DNA from: Cyclina sinensis | Lineage: Eukaryota; Mollusca; Bivalvia; Venerida; Veneridae | Assembly (NCBI GenBank): GCA_012932295.1 | Contig: JAAONU010000001.1 | Span: 40,596,780-40,660,779, forward strand | DNA: 64,000 bases | Direction of reading: 5' to 3' | Part shown: positions 24,726-40,089 of the stretch, piece after piece | How positions within the stretch are numbered: position 1 is the first letter of the stretch | How the letters are laid out: the number at the start of each line of letters is the position of its first letter | Made by a program: the position numbers and the translations under genes | Notes under the pieces: model-generated | What the model saw: the letters and a program-made list of their open reading frames with translations, nothing else | Told to the model about the DNA's origin: nothing | Databases searched by the model: none

Positions 24726-27534
24726 TAGACAATTAAAGGAAAACATAAATTCCGCAAAGGAAACAGACGTTGACTGTTTATTTAGAAATAATAGTAATTA
24801 GTAGAAGACCAATGTGAAAATAATCAGTTTCCAGAACACGTAAAACGTAATGCATTTCGAGGGTTCAGTGTAAAACACTTTAACATAGGACGGAGATACA
24901 ATAGTTTTGCACGAAACCCCCGATTTCTACTTTTCCAATGACTTTTCAAAACACAAGCTTATTAGTATACGTCAAAGAATGACCATTTAAAACTGAAAAC
25001 TATACAAGTTTCAGACAGCACTGTTTCTTTACAGGATAACTTATACTATTAACTAAAACATAATTTAAGAAATATCGTGTTTTAAACTTTATGCTTCAGT
25101 GTCAGTGAGCCTATGAGTGAGTTATACTTAATGACAAAAAGCTTCTATTTAAGAGGATGGAAAAATAAAAGATGTTTAGCGCCGCATTTACGTTATATAA
25201 GTTTAAGTTGGAGAAGAATATTCTAAGAAATTTAGTTCATAAAGGTTTCAAATTATCTCAAATAATCCATCAACTCTACCATTATAGTCTTCTATAAAAA
25301 ACAAAGTCTCCAAGGCTAACCCTTACTATGAGTTATGCTAAACTTTATAGAACAACTAGTGTGTTATCTTACTATGCGGTCATATTAGATCTAAATATAC
25401 AAATGAGCTTTGAGATAATGGTAGTTTCATAATGACCTGGTAAATAACAATAGTAAAAACATGCTTATCCTAACGCTTGTGTACAGAAGGAATGGACAGC
25501 TGCCGAACACTATTTGAAAACAGAAATGTCTAGTGTCAAAGTGCTATATGGATTTGTTTCTCTCTTATTTAGATGCTAAATCGAATATGACCTGAAACTT
25601 GAACTGTAACTTCTTAAAAATCACAATATTTTTTGTGTTAGGCTTGATTCTTATTAAGTTCAAAAGTAAATAATTGTTCTCATCAAGAAATGTGGACTTC
25701 ATACAGAGATAAAACTAATGAACTAGACCATACAGGCCTGTCTTAATGTGTCATGGCAACTATGTAATTGTTAAAACTCCGAAATCTCAAACATTAACTG
25801 ATCCTAAAACATAATTTCAGTGATTTATTTCGTCTTCCTTTTTATGCTTTAACAGAAAAGGCAAAAAAAGTCAAGACCATACATACATTTTTTTCTAAAT
25901 CCTTAAAAGTGACTGTTCTAAAATAGAACACACACAATCAATATTTGATGAGTTAATGAAGTAGAGGTAATTCAGATATATCTTAAAGAGAACTTCACAT
26001 GACGTTTCACATACAGATGCCATAAAAGTGTCAGTATTTTTATAGACACAGTCAACAGTTCTAGACTCGTGAATAACTGCTCTTGTAATAGGCTGGGCCA
26101 GCATATATTGTATCTGAAATTAAGGATCCTGTAAACAATTAGGCATTGTCTATCATTTTAACGGTCTTATTCCAGAATAAGTGTCTATATTAACATTCCA
26201 GATTCTAATCTCTGTTCCTGATTTTTGGTTTCTCTCTTTTATCTTTACTAGTCTAAACATTTCTTTAGTTTCGATGAAACGCGAAACTGTTTAAAATAGT
26301 TCCATTGAAAAACATTTAGAGGGACAGAATGTATATGTACATATCTCTAAATTTAAAGTTTTCATAAAATGGCAATAAATACATTACAAAAACATTGACG
26401 AGCTATTTTAAAACTTCAGTGTGCCAAATTAAATTAATATTAAACAAATTAGTATTAAAAGCACCTTATTAAACACTCCGGTTCACATTTACCGTTATTG
26501 TGTTTAATTAAACAAGGTATCAAAAGGTATTTACAATAACAAAAGTCTGTAAGCAAAAGAACACCTACCATACTATGATATTTTCACACTGTTAATTTTT
26601 CAAGTAATATTATCCCTTGGAATCTTTCTTTATTTGCTTCAGCTGTAACACTACATGATATTTCAAATGTTATTCCAGTCATTGAACTATCCTAAATGAA
26701 TGGTCAGTATTCTACGTTTCACTACATTTCGTTGGAAATATTGTATCATCACAGGAAGTACAGGTTTCCATATGGCTAACGCACAATCCAATTGCTGCTA
26801 GAGAAAGGAATCTGAGATTGTACTGATTTATCGTATATCCATGAAACAGTAGGAAACAAAATATTTGCTCCTAGCGCATGAATCAGTGAAATATCTAAAT
26901 TGTTGCTAAAGTTTATTGTATCTCTTTTAACAAAAAAACTAAACATCAGTTTTCTTTAAATTTTCTGAGAATGATTGTCTGACTGAATAGCAACAACTCA
27001 ACTGTAGAAAACTACGCGAAAGCTAGCCTGTCATTGCCTCGAAAACAGAACCCTATAATTACCGTGTTTGGTACCTTGACTCCCTTATATATGAGGTGGG
27101 ATTTTTTTCTAGACGCTCAATTTTTAAAACACGGTTATATAATATTTGTAGTTCGTCTCTTTTTTTGTCAAAACAAGTTTGAGGATAGTTTAAACAAGAA
27201 CGTAACGTGAATGTGTTAAGGCTAGTACACCATTCAAGTATAAAGATAAAACGATAATAACAGTATTAGAAATAGAAAAAAAAACTTAAAAATAAACACA
27301 ATTCCCTAATTCATATAAATGAAGAACATTTCGGCAACTTCGTGAGATGAATCACGCTTCACATCTAAGTAAACATCTGTCTTATTTATAGATCACCTGT
27401 TATCCAAATTCAATCTACCCATGTGTGAACACCTTGAAACAAATGCTACTTGTTAACAGATATTAGATTTCGCTGTCTTAGAAAAAATTTGTGAAACCAG
27501 AGAGCAAACCCTATGATTTTCACGTTCATGCTCA

Positions 27535-27977
27535 TGATTTGAAAGTCTTGATCCCATGTCAGGTGTTTAAGATTTTTACTTCACGCTTTAAGGTGAAAGT
27601 CATGATCCCATGTCAAGTGTTTGAGAATTTTACTTCACGCTTTAAGGTGAAAACCTTGATCCCATGTCAAGTGTTTAAGATTTTCACTTCACGCTTTAAG
27701 GTGAAAACCTTGATCCCATGTCAAGCGTTTAAGATTTTGACTTCACGCTTGAAGGTGAAACCCTTGATCTCATGTCAAGTGTTTAAGATTTTTACTTCAC
27801 GCTTTAAGGTTAAAACCTTATTCCCATGTCAAGTTTTTAAGATTTTTACTTCACGCTTTAAGGTGAAAACCTTGATCCCATGTCAAGTGTTTAAGATTTT
27901 TACTTCACACTTAATGGTGAAAACCTTGATCCTATGTCAAGTGTTTAAGATTTTACTTCACGCTTAAAGGTGAAATC
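27535..27977 (+). repeat. 54-bp minisatellite, about eight copies, with an accidental open frame
   Basis: Units share CTTGATCCCATGTCAAGTGT, TTAAGATTTTTACTTCACGC and TTTAAGGTGAAA. Because 54 is a multiple of three, one plus-strand frame stays open for 158 codons (27491-27967) as a repeat of 18 residues (K-V-K-T-L-I-P-C-Q-V-F-K-I-F-T-S-R-F). Within each unit TTCAC and GTGAA can pair, giving a small hairpin per unit. The frame has no ATG at its first codon, no signal peptide and no domain; I take it as non-coding. Confidence 0.88.
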
Positions 27978-30900
27978 TTGTCAAATGACTAAAATAATTT
28001 TTTCTGTATCTTAATTAAAGTTCACGTACGGCAAAAGTAATGTGAGCAAAAATTATATTTTTTCCCGTTTAGCTAGTCTGAAAGTATAGTAAAACTTCAT
28101 TTGTATATGTTTAGTAATTATCCATCATTTCATTCAACTTTACTTCAGTTTTCTGTTTTATCTCAACAAATTCCACTGTCGCAGAATATTTACAACACGC
28201 TGATGTAAACAACTTATTTATTTTACACGTGTTTTGAGGGTCTCAGCTACATTGTTAATATCTGTGATTAGACTATGTATTTCTAAAGGAATAAATAACC
28301 TAACTCTATCGCATAGAATCTTATGGCCAGTGCTTTAGAAACAAATTCTTATTCGTATTAAATCTCGAATTAAACTGGAAAATTAGATACTCAAAATGAG
28401 CTTTAAGATAGTAACTCTTCACACAGGTGAATGAAAACAAATTGTTAACGAGACCAAAACTTTACGACATGGGTTGTTCAAGAGAACGAATACGTAAAGG
28501 TAGTTGACGTTAAATGTATTATCTCGCTCATGAAGATAACTAGACTCTATAAACTAGTTATGGTGTGACCAGTTTACAATTAAGATTGTGGACTCACTCA
28601 CATTCAAGCCAGTTTTATTATGACTTTCATGATTATGCTTATTAATAGTGGGTCTAAAAGGGTGTCGACACGGGATAACAGCACGGTATACAAAATTAGT
28701 TTTCATCGACTGCATAACATAATGTAAAGCGAAGGTAAATGTATCCCTAAAGGCAGCTAAAACTTTGCACCAGTAAGATAAAAATTTGTCACATTATTGT
28801 CTTCTTACACGTTATCTTGAAACTTAAACTAAAACTAATTATTTCCTTCAAGATTCTCCAAGGGTGCTATAGCAACCAATACCTAGTTTGATTAACTCCG
28901 CTCTGAAATTTCGCACGAGTACAGTTTCACATTTAAATTTGAAAATGGCGTCATTCGATATCATATTTTTGCACAGTCAATGTCTGCATTGGGTTTTGTT
29001 GCAAAGACAGCAAGAAACAATAAATTGGTATGTTTTAGCAAAAAAGCGCCATAGATCTGCCTGTACAACATCTGTGCATATAACATGACAGGTCTCGTTT
29101 AAGTTTTTATATATTTTAGGCTGAATGTAATCAGTTGGCTTTCACACCTTCTTTCAATGTACGACAAAAATGCTAAACTTACTAGTATATCGGTTACGTA
29201 CTCAATACTCAGTGCTGTTTTACTAACATGGTTTATATTTTTATAACTTACTTCATGTTTATCAATACGAGTGATCCATTCTAACCCATACAGGCGAGGT
29301 AAGAGCGCTTATAAAAATACTGGAAAAAAACAACGTTATTTTATATCGATTGGGAAGCAAGTTCTTGCAACTTATATTAAATCCCTTTCGACGACTGCTT
29401 CTTTGATTCAAACAAGTACTCACGCCAAAAGTGTGGAATGCCGAAAGAGATAATTCTCATATGTATAAAATGTTGAACGAAAAGTTTCCCGAGACATTTT
29501 TCTGAATGTTGTTTTTGAAGAACTACCACATACATACTCAAAATGGCTTGGCAGATTTGTTCTGCATTGGCTGAAGTGAGTGATTGTTTTATCGTTTATA
29601 TTCTACAACATTACAAATGTGTCAAGTTGTGCTAAGCATTTACTTACTTTGACCAAAACCCTAATGTTTGCTTTGACTTTGGCATGTAGAGTTCAAATCT
29701 AAGGGACTATGCCATTGGCTTGTAACATTTAATTTTATTGTTTTAAATATAAATTCAGTTATTCTCAGACATAAACATAAATAAATCTTTCCATTTCGTG
29801 CACTCAATTCAGATCGTAGACAATCAATATTTGGTAGGTAAATAAAATAATTAAGGTCTGCCTCAAAGAGATCATTACATGCCGATTTGTATAATATCCG
29901 ACACTGACATGTCTTTCTATTTTCTACACATTTAACGATGTTTAAATAGTCAGCAGCTTTTATTATTCTTTGCATCTTGTCATGTCTTTATACAACGTAT
30001 ATTCTGATATATTTTATGAGGTTTAAAATAAATAAATGAATATGTCTGTAGATGTGTCGCTCTTTTTCAGAGAACTAATTTTCATTATCATTATTATTAT
30101 TATTTGTAATCGCCATTTTGCCTTTACAAATCTATCTTTCACATTAGTTCTTCTTATAGCCTTTCTTATAGTACCATTTCAGTTTCTAATGATTTTTTTT
30201 TCTATTTGAAACAGTCGTCATAGTGATTATTACAAGAAAGTAATAGATGCCTTTATGTTCAAATGAAGGAGAAACTATCAATTTTAGGAGAATGTCTGTC
30301 TTAACAGCAGTTGATGACAACAAATTACAGAATTGTTATAGATGTTCCAAATTAAGACATGGACGTATTATATATTTATACTAAAACAAATAATAATATG
30401 TTTGTAAAAAACACGGGTCTGCATGTGTGCATTTGTTACCATAAACAAGTTGCAGTAAAGTTTAGTTATGTATTTCAGGCAATATACAATTATAATGAAA
30501 AAAAGTAACTGATTTCGGGAAGAAAACTTTCCATACTACGATATTTTCTAAAAAGTTTTAATCATTGATATTAAGTGACAGTGTTTGAGCTATTACACTA
30601 CAAGCTTCTGAATGGTATAGTTGTGCTTTTCTCCAACATGGACTACCAAATATAAATTTTTCAACGAATTTAGTTAGACAAATTGTATCTTTCTTAAGAT
30701 TAATCCATAGAGACAAATCAAGATAAGTTTCTTCCAGTAAACTTATAACTGCACTAACACTGATTTATCATATATATAACGGTAGAAAAGGGTCGGATGT
30801 GAAATTGTAAGTATGGAAGTTCAAGCGAGAAAGAATATGGAGAAAAATAGCGATTGTTTAAGGAAAGCTTTTTTTCCTGTGTGTAAACGCAAAAGTTTTC

Positions 30901-33859
30901 ATAGACACGATGCGTAAGATGTGCGTCTTGCTACTGTTAAGCGGATATCTATATTACTGTCATTACAGATTTACGTTCACTTGAAGAAACTTCTTAAATC
31001 GTCATTGCTCTTCATAAGGCAATATTTTTTCTCACTTGAGCTGACATACAGCACAAGTTTACGTCAGAGACCTTTAGTAGGAACAGACTATTCACATTCT
31101 GATCATAAATTTGTTAACTGTTTTATCGCTTACGTACACGATAATATAAAAATGTATGCAACATTCAAAATGTCTATTCGGTAGGATAAACAATGACCTT
31201 CCTACAAAAAAGCTGCTGATAAATGTAAGGGTAATGATTCTATAGTGTTCTGTAGATTTCTTGTCACCCAGCACATTTAATCTGGAGAACTGTTTGTTAC
31301 CTTTACCTTAACGTCAACCACATGTTTAGCTACATAAGCGACTTATATATTTCACGCAATCGAATGTCATGCAGAAGGGTTGGAAAGTGAGTTGGAAAGC
31401 TAAATTCAACGGTGTTATCAACAAATGAATTATTATTATAATGATGCTAAAACAGTTACATGGTAGACTTAACTAAACATTTGCTTCTATTATATGCTGT
31501 CAGTCGCTGCTCTGCTCATTTATTGTAGGTATCATAAATTTCGGATGTCATTGTCAAAAATTATCTCTCGCGAAAACACGTTTTCGCAGTGAAAAAAATA
31601 TATTCAATTTCAATAGGTAGTTCAAGATAATAAGTTTTATCATAATTCTGTGTCATACCATTTCACAAATTGTAAACCTGGTGTTGATATCTGATACAGA
31701 AATATTGCAGCAATTCGATTCGTTTAATGAATTTACCGAAAACGTGTTAAAGTTTTTTGAGGTTGCGATGTTCCAAATACATTTTTGTCACACAGGCTGT
31801 TGAAATTTAAAAGTTAAGTTGAAATGTGGTGAATTATTCATATTCTTCTGATAAGGTTAGAACTTTCATATTAATATAATGATTGCAGATAACATAATAA
31901 GTAAAATGTTTTGTATCTTTTTTATGTTTGCACTCATAGATTTACATCTTAAGAAATTTATTTTAACTCTTAAAGAATTTTTAATAAAAGCATGGCTTTA
32001 GTAAGATAACAATGTGTAACAATTTACAAAATCAGGTTTATGTTTGATAAATACGCCTTCAGTTATATCACAGGTACAGCTCTATTGTCTTGTTCTCTCA
32101 TTTCTATCCAAGTGAAGCCTTGAACTGGAGAAAAAAATAATAAATGCATTCCATTCAAGTTTCTCTAAGGATGCCATGGCAACTTATTATTACAGCAGCT
32201 CTGTAAATTCACACACATATGATTTAACAATTGAAAGTGGCATGTTATCGCAAAATCCTTGTCTGTTCTGAAATGTTTTATAACAGATAAAGTGAGAAAA
32301 TGCGAAATAAAAACTAAGAAATAAATTTAGCATCTCTACAGGACCGAACGAACTGGGCGCATTACAAATAGGATCTTTCTAAAGAGAATATTAAGCCTGA
32401 AAAAATGATATAAATTACGCGATGAAGACGTTTATTTATTTTATTATTCCTGCAGATCAGTAAGGTGAACATCTGAGCAAAATTCCTTCAATGGCCGTGT
32501 GTTATAATATTTAAGGCAGCGACACTTCGGTTCTGCATTTTTTTTCAGGTGTTAGTCAAAACACCGTCTATCTTTTAACTGCTGACATTGTGACAATTGT
32601 CTGACGCTAGTCGCCCAAAATAAAGAGTTTCTTTGTATAAATCACCAAGAAACTTATAATTTTTGGATGTGCCCATTTTCCCTAAACTGTCTTAAACGTA
32701 TTTTCTTTAACCTGAATGTGACAGACGTCCCCCGATATACACACACACAACGTATTATGATAGAACCGACACTAGATGAGAAAGAAAGAGATTGAAAACA
32801 AGTAGCTGACCTGAAAAATATTTTCTTTAACGATTATACCATCTCACTTAGTCTAGTTAGTTCAAGTGTCCGTTTCATTGTGAACTAGCTGAACATCAGC
32901 ATCTGTATCATAACAAGGTTAAGAATTGTGCAACACTGGCTTGAGTGGATACAATATGCAATCAATTAAAAACAAAATAGGCATTGTTGAGTATAAATTA
33001 GTGTTCCATGAACAGACACATGTTGTCAACAGCAGGTTTATTGGAGCAATTTTATTCCTAATAATGTGCCCCCCTTTAGAAATGAGAATACTCACAGTAA
33101 ATAGAAACTAAAACTTCCGCTGATTGCAAAATAATATATTTTTAGAAACCTCAACTGCTCAAAATAGCGTACCATTGCTCCTCTGTACAATAAAGCCAAG
33201 TGGAATTTCAGATAAAGTGTCTCTATGTGATAAGGCACTGATTAAATCATACAGTGCTGTTACAATAAATAATACCAAATAAATTATTGTCATGATATCC
33301 CTTAAGATGTTAAACGATTGTAACGATGGTCATTTCGATATATTTATAATCCGTTTAAAAACCACATTATGCTTATACCAACAAAAGTTATAATACATAA
33401 TTCTATAATAAGGCTTAAAGCTCGTCGTAAATTTAATGATTATTTATCAGACAGAGATTACAAAGAACACAGGAATCTCGTCTGATGACATTTATGAAAA
33501 GGTCTAAAAGCTTAAAGTAGTATGGTAGAGACACAGTTGTCTGAACCAGCAGTTTGAGATTAACAAGCTGTGTAATTAAAAAACAAAAAGTAAATTGTTT
33601 AATAAAGTGACATTTGTTATACAATATATGGTTACATATAAATTATCATATACATATTACATAATATGATAATTAATACAGTAAGAACACCTGGCCCAAT
33701 GGGCCTATATGTCACCAAAGAAATTTTCATATATAAATATCACGAGATGGGTGAAAAGATATAAAAATGTAAAACGTCAACTTGCGTTTACAAAATAAAA
33801 GAAAAAAAAACAAAGACAACATTAATGCATTTAACTCAGAAGGACAATGTTCCAGTTCA

Positions 33860-33885
33860 AGTGACAAGTAAGTAAGTAAGTAATC
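33860..33885 (+). repeat. (AAGT)n short repeat
   Basis: About five AAGT units. Confidence 0.75.
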
Positions 33886-36800
33886 AAATGTTCTTAGAAT
33901 ATTTAAGTAAGTTTTGTTTGAAAAAGAGTGCTTCGTCTATAAATGTACCACCAATTCGCATATTTAAGTGGTTAAGTACAGATCTAAAATGTGAAATAAG
34001 CTGAAAAATCCCTTGAGTAAAAGAGAAGTGCTCGTTTTAGTAGATTTATTATATTGAAAAGGGAACTCGGAAGACAAACACGGCATAGTATTCTCTAAAA
34101 CTTGAAGTCTATAAATAAAAAGCGTACCTCACACAGTCCGAAAAAATGTTTAATGTAAGCGAAATACTAATAGTAGTATAATGCATGACTAAAATTTACA
34201 GGCAGACGACGCCGCTGAGCATAACTCTTTGGTAAAGAGACAATAACTGCACCAAGAATGGCTTAAATATTTATGCTGACTGAATAGAAAATGTTTCTCA
34301 TTATCCGGAGACATTTGAATGCACTGTAAACAGAAGATAAGAAGTCGATATCTGCTGCAAGATAATGTTCAAGTCATACATTAGTGCAACAGGTCACATA
34401 GCACAGAACTTGCTTCTTAAAAGATTGTCATGTGAATATCCCAGGAGAGCATGCCTAAAGAACAAACTGAAATAAGATGTAATTTAGTTACAATGGGATT
34501 TTCGTTAAAGAACCTTTGTTTTGAGTGTGCGTGAACATAAAATTGACTCTATATTTCAGTTCCACGTCTTTTACCCAAGTGAAACATCATCTCAGAGTAT
34601 TGTTTTATATGGATACCTTATTTTACTTCGATAATCTGGCGTAAAAAAGAGAGTTATTAAAACAACCTCTTCAATTTAATTGACAGCTTAAGTATTATCC
34701 GAGCAACCAAATCAGATACAGATGCTACCTGGAAGCAGATATCAGATTGTGTTATCAAAAATTTACATAAAATTTAAATAATTTTAAATAAATTTTCGGT
34801 TATCTAAGAAAAACACACTGTTTACATTGAGAAGGACATACATTTCGACTAATATGTTTCACTATATGGAAACTTATAACTCTCTCGTTTTAATCAACTG
34901 TCAAATAAATCAAATGTATTTAGTAGATCGTATTTGAAAAGAAAGTATTTTGAAGCATATTTTGCTAAAAAAGAATGCAATGGAAGTGTAAACTACGTGA
35001 AGAAGGAAAGTTTGAAGGAAAAGAAAACAGTTTTCGTTTCTCATTCCGTTACATTAATTCCAGGAACTATCCTGAATGGATGGTCAGAATAATAAAACTT
35101 GTACTTATGTTGTAGGGATTTTACAGCAGAAAGTACAAGTTTCCATAGAGCTAACGAACAATCAAATTGTTTCTAGAGCATATAGTCCGTGATTTTAGTG
35201 ATATACCATATATCCACAAAACAATAGGAAACAACATATTTACTTTCTACGTATTAATTAGCAAAGATATTTGACTGGTGCTTACATTAATGATACTGCT
35301 TAAAAGTTTAGTTTTTCACATTTTTCCAGTTTAGTGTGTATGAAAAGCTTGACGATAAATGCTAGATAAAAGTTATTATGAAAAAAAGCTAACTTGTGTA
35401 GGCAACAAAATTTTAAAGGGGCTGTGCTCCAGATGACAAAAAAAAGAAAGTTTTCTTGTATTATAAATTTCTTGTAATATTTATGATTAATGCTTAAAAA
35501 ATCTTATTTAAGTTTTTTTAAAGTTACTCTGAAAAGTTTGAAAGCTGAATATTTTAAAAGAAGTAATATAAATATCAAAGCTTAGATAATGTGTTGAAAA
35601 CCAGTTCAAACAAGTGTTACAGTCACATTACTCAGTTTATTACCAAGTATGAAGACAGCAAACTCAGTCTGGGAATTTAGCTGATATAGTTAAAATATTG
35701 ACAGGAGAAGAAAGACGATGACTTATTTCACTCTGTATAATTAGTTTAAAACTATTTGATTTACATCGATCGGAAAACAACTTCTTCCATCTTATTTTAA
35801 TCCCGCTCGATGACTACTCCCTGGATATAAACCTGTAGTCGCGCCGAAAGCGTGGAATGGGGAAAGTCTTTGGAGAATTTAACTTCTAGTGGGATTTGTA
35901 CTAGGTTTTCGTATCAGAAAATATCCGTACCAATAGATTGTTGAGGAGCAATGAACGCGGGGTTAGAGCGCCGGCCTCATATGATATTCAGGACGAAAAA
36001 CTACTGTACTGTGTTTTATAATGAAGTTCTAATGTATAACTTATCTCATATAGAATTTGTTAGTTTGTTTGTTTGTTTGTTTTGGGTGCAGAGAATTAAA
36101 GACTAGGGAAACAAAATCCATTCAAAGAGACACGCAATCTGGTGTTGCTTTTATAAGAGTAAAACTTGTTACACAAATGATTGCACCTAAGATATTGCTA
36201 AGCCTTTGAATTCAGTAACTATAAAGATATCTTAATTAAGTATAATGGTCCTTTCAATAAATTAAGTAAACGTATTTTATGTGAATATATTGTAAATAAT
36301 TGCATCCTTTATTTCGGCAGCACTTCATAACCCAGTAGAAGTCATCTTAACTTTCTGTCTTAAAACATGAGTGATAAAATCTCTCAAAAAGCTTTTTACT
36401 TGCCGTAATAATGAAGATTTTTGTATCATAAAAACATTAACACATCATCCAAAGACACTTCATGAAACGTCTTAAAGTATATTTTAAAACACCAACTAAA
36501 TGTTTGAAAAGGTAAGCGTAATGAAACTGAAGACATTTTGTCTCTCGAGAGTACCTCACTTGTTTTCCAAATATTTGTTATTGTACTTACTTTAAGCTTG
36601 CTCAAAAGAAACTGTAGCTGCAGTGATAAAGATACATATAAAGATACACATTTTGATTCAAACACAAAGGACAGGGGCTTCATATAGTGATGTTTTGATC
36701 TAAAGTGATAAATAAACAAACATTTTCAAACAGTTTTCTTGCAGTTTCGTATTACTTTACAAAACGCATGCTTTGATGACACACCTCAATCACTGAAACA

Positions 36801-38249
36801 AGAAATATTAATATTAACACTGTTAGTGCGAATATGATAATGAGAACTCTGTAACGGCTTTTGAATGTACCTCAAGATATTATTAACCCATTAGATAATA
36901 TAAGTGTACTCGTAGAACCGCACTTATCATTGTTATAGGTATATTCCGTTAATAAAATAGGATTCAAGTTTAAAAGAAAACATTCTTTGCGAGTAGTTTT
37001 TTACTGACGTCATTGTTCTACATTTCTTTATTAGGACCATTGATAAATGCAACAGTTGCTGCTGCTGAAGTCAGCGCTTTCAGCATAAGAATGCTTTATA
37101 AATAGCAAATATATCAGTTACGTCAGTTTCCTGACTGTCCAATCACTGAGTGAGGAATAATGAGAGTTTTATTATTTCCAATAAATGCAAATGTCAGTTG
37201 TCAATATTGCAACGAATCAGAAAAAAAAATGTTTTGTGACATATACATGGAGAACGAAGACGCTTTGCACACATCATGATGTGCAGTTTACTGCAAGCAA
37301 ACTATGGGAAACTCTTTTCATTGTAATATATGCAAAGCCAACACAGGAACATGTGATATAAATGCACTTTATTCATGTATATCACTTGTGTAATATCACT
37401 GATTAAGTTACTAACTAGTTTAAATTGTTTGGCAAAAAACGTAGTAAACAAAATGAAGCCAAAAATACAAATAACTAAGTTCCTACATGAATCAATGATT
37501 TATGAAAATAACAATATGGTAATAAAATATATGTGTTATTTAATTCATGTATGTGTATCCATTTTCCTAACGTACAATAGGACTCTCTCTCTCTCCTTTT
37601 TTTTTGTAAAATAACGTGAACAAATTGAAAATGCTACAATTCATCAATGAGACATCCCCGGAATTAAGACCACTTTAGAGAAATCCAACATGAGGCCCTA
37701 ATAGAGAGTTTTCACTGTGGCAATAAAGTTGTAATGCTATAGTTCTCACCAATACAATACCACCGATATTAATGTGAAGTTTACTTCTGCTTGCTTAATT
37801 TAAGGGTATAATGCACTTCTTACATGCATTGTACTGCCAGAAAAAATCTAAAGAATATGTTCAAATGTACAAATAAACCAAACAAAGATAAAGCTTTCCA
37901 AAGATTCCTCAGATGAATCACAACTAACATCAAAGTACTTCAATTTAATTTACAGTTACCTATTATCCGAATTCAATAAACTCATATGTGAACAACATGA
38001 TACAAATGCTACCTGACAGCAGATATGGGAAAGTGTTGTCATAAATTAACACAGAATTTTAATCTTTAATTTTTAGTTAATTATGAAAAACACTTTTTTT
38101 ACTTTAAGAAGGTGTTGAGGTATGAAAAATGCTAGTCTCCGGCATCTGTATTATCATCATATTCGTATATTAGGGCCTTAATTGAGACCCTGGTATAACC
38201 AAGTCTTATTTCTTTATTTCTTTTTCTGAACTAGTAAATAGTACCGTTT

Positions 38250-38251
<2 letters not shown>

Positions 38252-38308
<57 letters not shown>
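38252..38308 (+). repeat. (CT)n microsatellite, about 57 bp
   Basis: Pure CT run inside the stretch that separates two parts of a duplicated unit (homologues at 34680-34830 and 34880-35030). Confidence 0.95.
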
Positions 38309-38313
<5 letters not shown>

Positions 38314-40089
38314 GTTAATAGTACCATTTTTCCGTGTTACTGTACTGTACTTCGTACAATTGACTTTGTTTAACTGCAGTTTACTAATATTTTTTGTATA
38401 TCTCAGGAATAAAAATGTTATGCATTATTTAAATCACTTTCCGTAAACAAACACAAAACATTTCTATTCTTTGGTTATTGAACGTTTTCTTGTCTTGTTT
38501 TATTGAAGTAGATACACGTATATTCCTGCAATGTTCAAAATAGTAGTTTTTATATTAAACTGTTCACAAGTTTATTCATATCAGAATTTTCATTAGCATC
38601 TATTTTCAGTGGATCAGGATAGATATACCCGACACATATATTGCGACAAATATACTCACCACGCTCTAAGTTTAATCATCTGTCAAATAAATCAAAGGCA
38701 TCTTGTTGTTCGTTCCTTAAAAAAGTATTTTGCAGCATATTTTGATAAAAATGACAATACAATGAAAATGTAAACTACGTAAAGAATGAAGCTTTAGGTA
38801 AACAGGAATGTAAACATTCACGGCCATTATTTTGTCTGCATCTATAATCAATCGGATCAAATTTACTATAGGTGAAGTAGGTTTTCTTTTGTTTGTTTTC
38901 CATGTTCTTTGAGTTTATAATGAAGTCGGCTGCCGTTTGCATCAAAAGCCATTTGCTGCTCAAATACACAAGTCTAGTTTATATAAATTACCACGTAAAT
39001 TCAAATAGACAAAACAATAAAGAAATGCATTCCTTGGAGGAAACAATGAATTTTGTCTGGTTTCAAAAAACACGACAATCATTCAATAGGATAACTGTTT
39101 AACTATAAATATTTACCTTTCAGCTCTCGAAAATTAAAAAGCATTTTGTCACAATGCAAGCCATACCATGCGGTTTGAAAACTTAAAATCAGATTAGGAT
39201 TACACATACAAAATACAGATAGTCTGCACAAAGGTTTACATTAAAAACAAATGTTTAAAAAAAAGCATTGAAATAACAGATTTTTTTTCTAACTAAGCTC
39301 TGTAAATAAAGAAAGTATGAAAACTTGAATGCATATTCCATTTAAACTCCAGAGGTGACAGTAAAATCAGTGTAAATCATATCTAAAATCTCAACACTTG
39401 TTCTATATATATATATATTCTGGACTATTTTGTTGGCTATAGAGCATATACATCAATCATTTTCACTCGTGCTAGACGAGATTTGTAGCATGTGTTATAA
39501 ATGTGTAACGGAAATCAAGCGCAAAATATAACATATTTTCTGAAGAATGTGTTCGATGCCGATTTTTTTATGTGACATGCAATCACATTTGTCACAGGCA
39601 AATTTTCATACGCAAAAGGGAACAAAAAAGTGCATGTTTACAGCTGCAATACCTTTGTCACAAGCTTTTTGATCCAGTACAGCATAGAGTCGCTGAAATG
39701 TCCTTCCTCCTGTCTGTCCGTCCGTCTGTCTCGCATTTTTGTCTGCAAGAATGATCAGCAAAGATCTATCAGTCGGAATTCAATGAATCTTTATGGGAAC
39801 CTTCAGCACCAAGCAGATGTGCACTACTAGGGCTGATACAGCTTACGAGCGAATACAGCCTACAGGCGAATACAGCTCAAGCATGAGTTGTAAATATATA
39901 GCTTACCGTGTACTTGCAGCGAATACCACTTATGTTAGCTGCGTACGTTTAATATACACATACACTTTCTACAAAGGTCTTATAGGTTCACGTACAAAGC
40001 AGTTTGTAAAACATAGAATATACAATGTAATCATTATCACCAACGCAGGGAACTTAGAGAAGAGAAAAGGTAGTTTTAATTTTTAAAAA

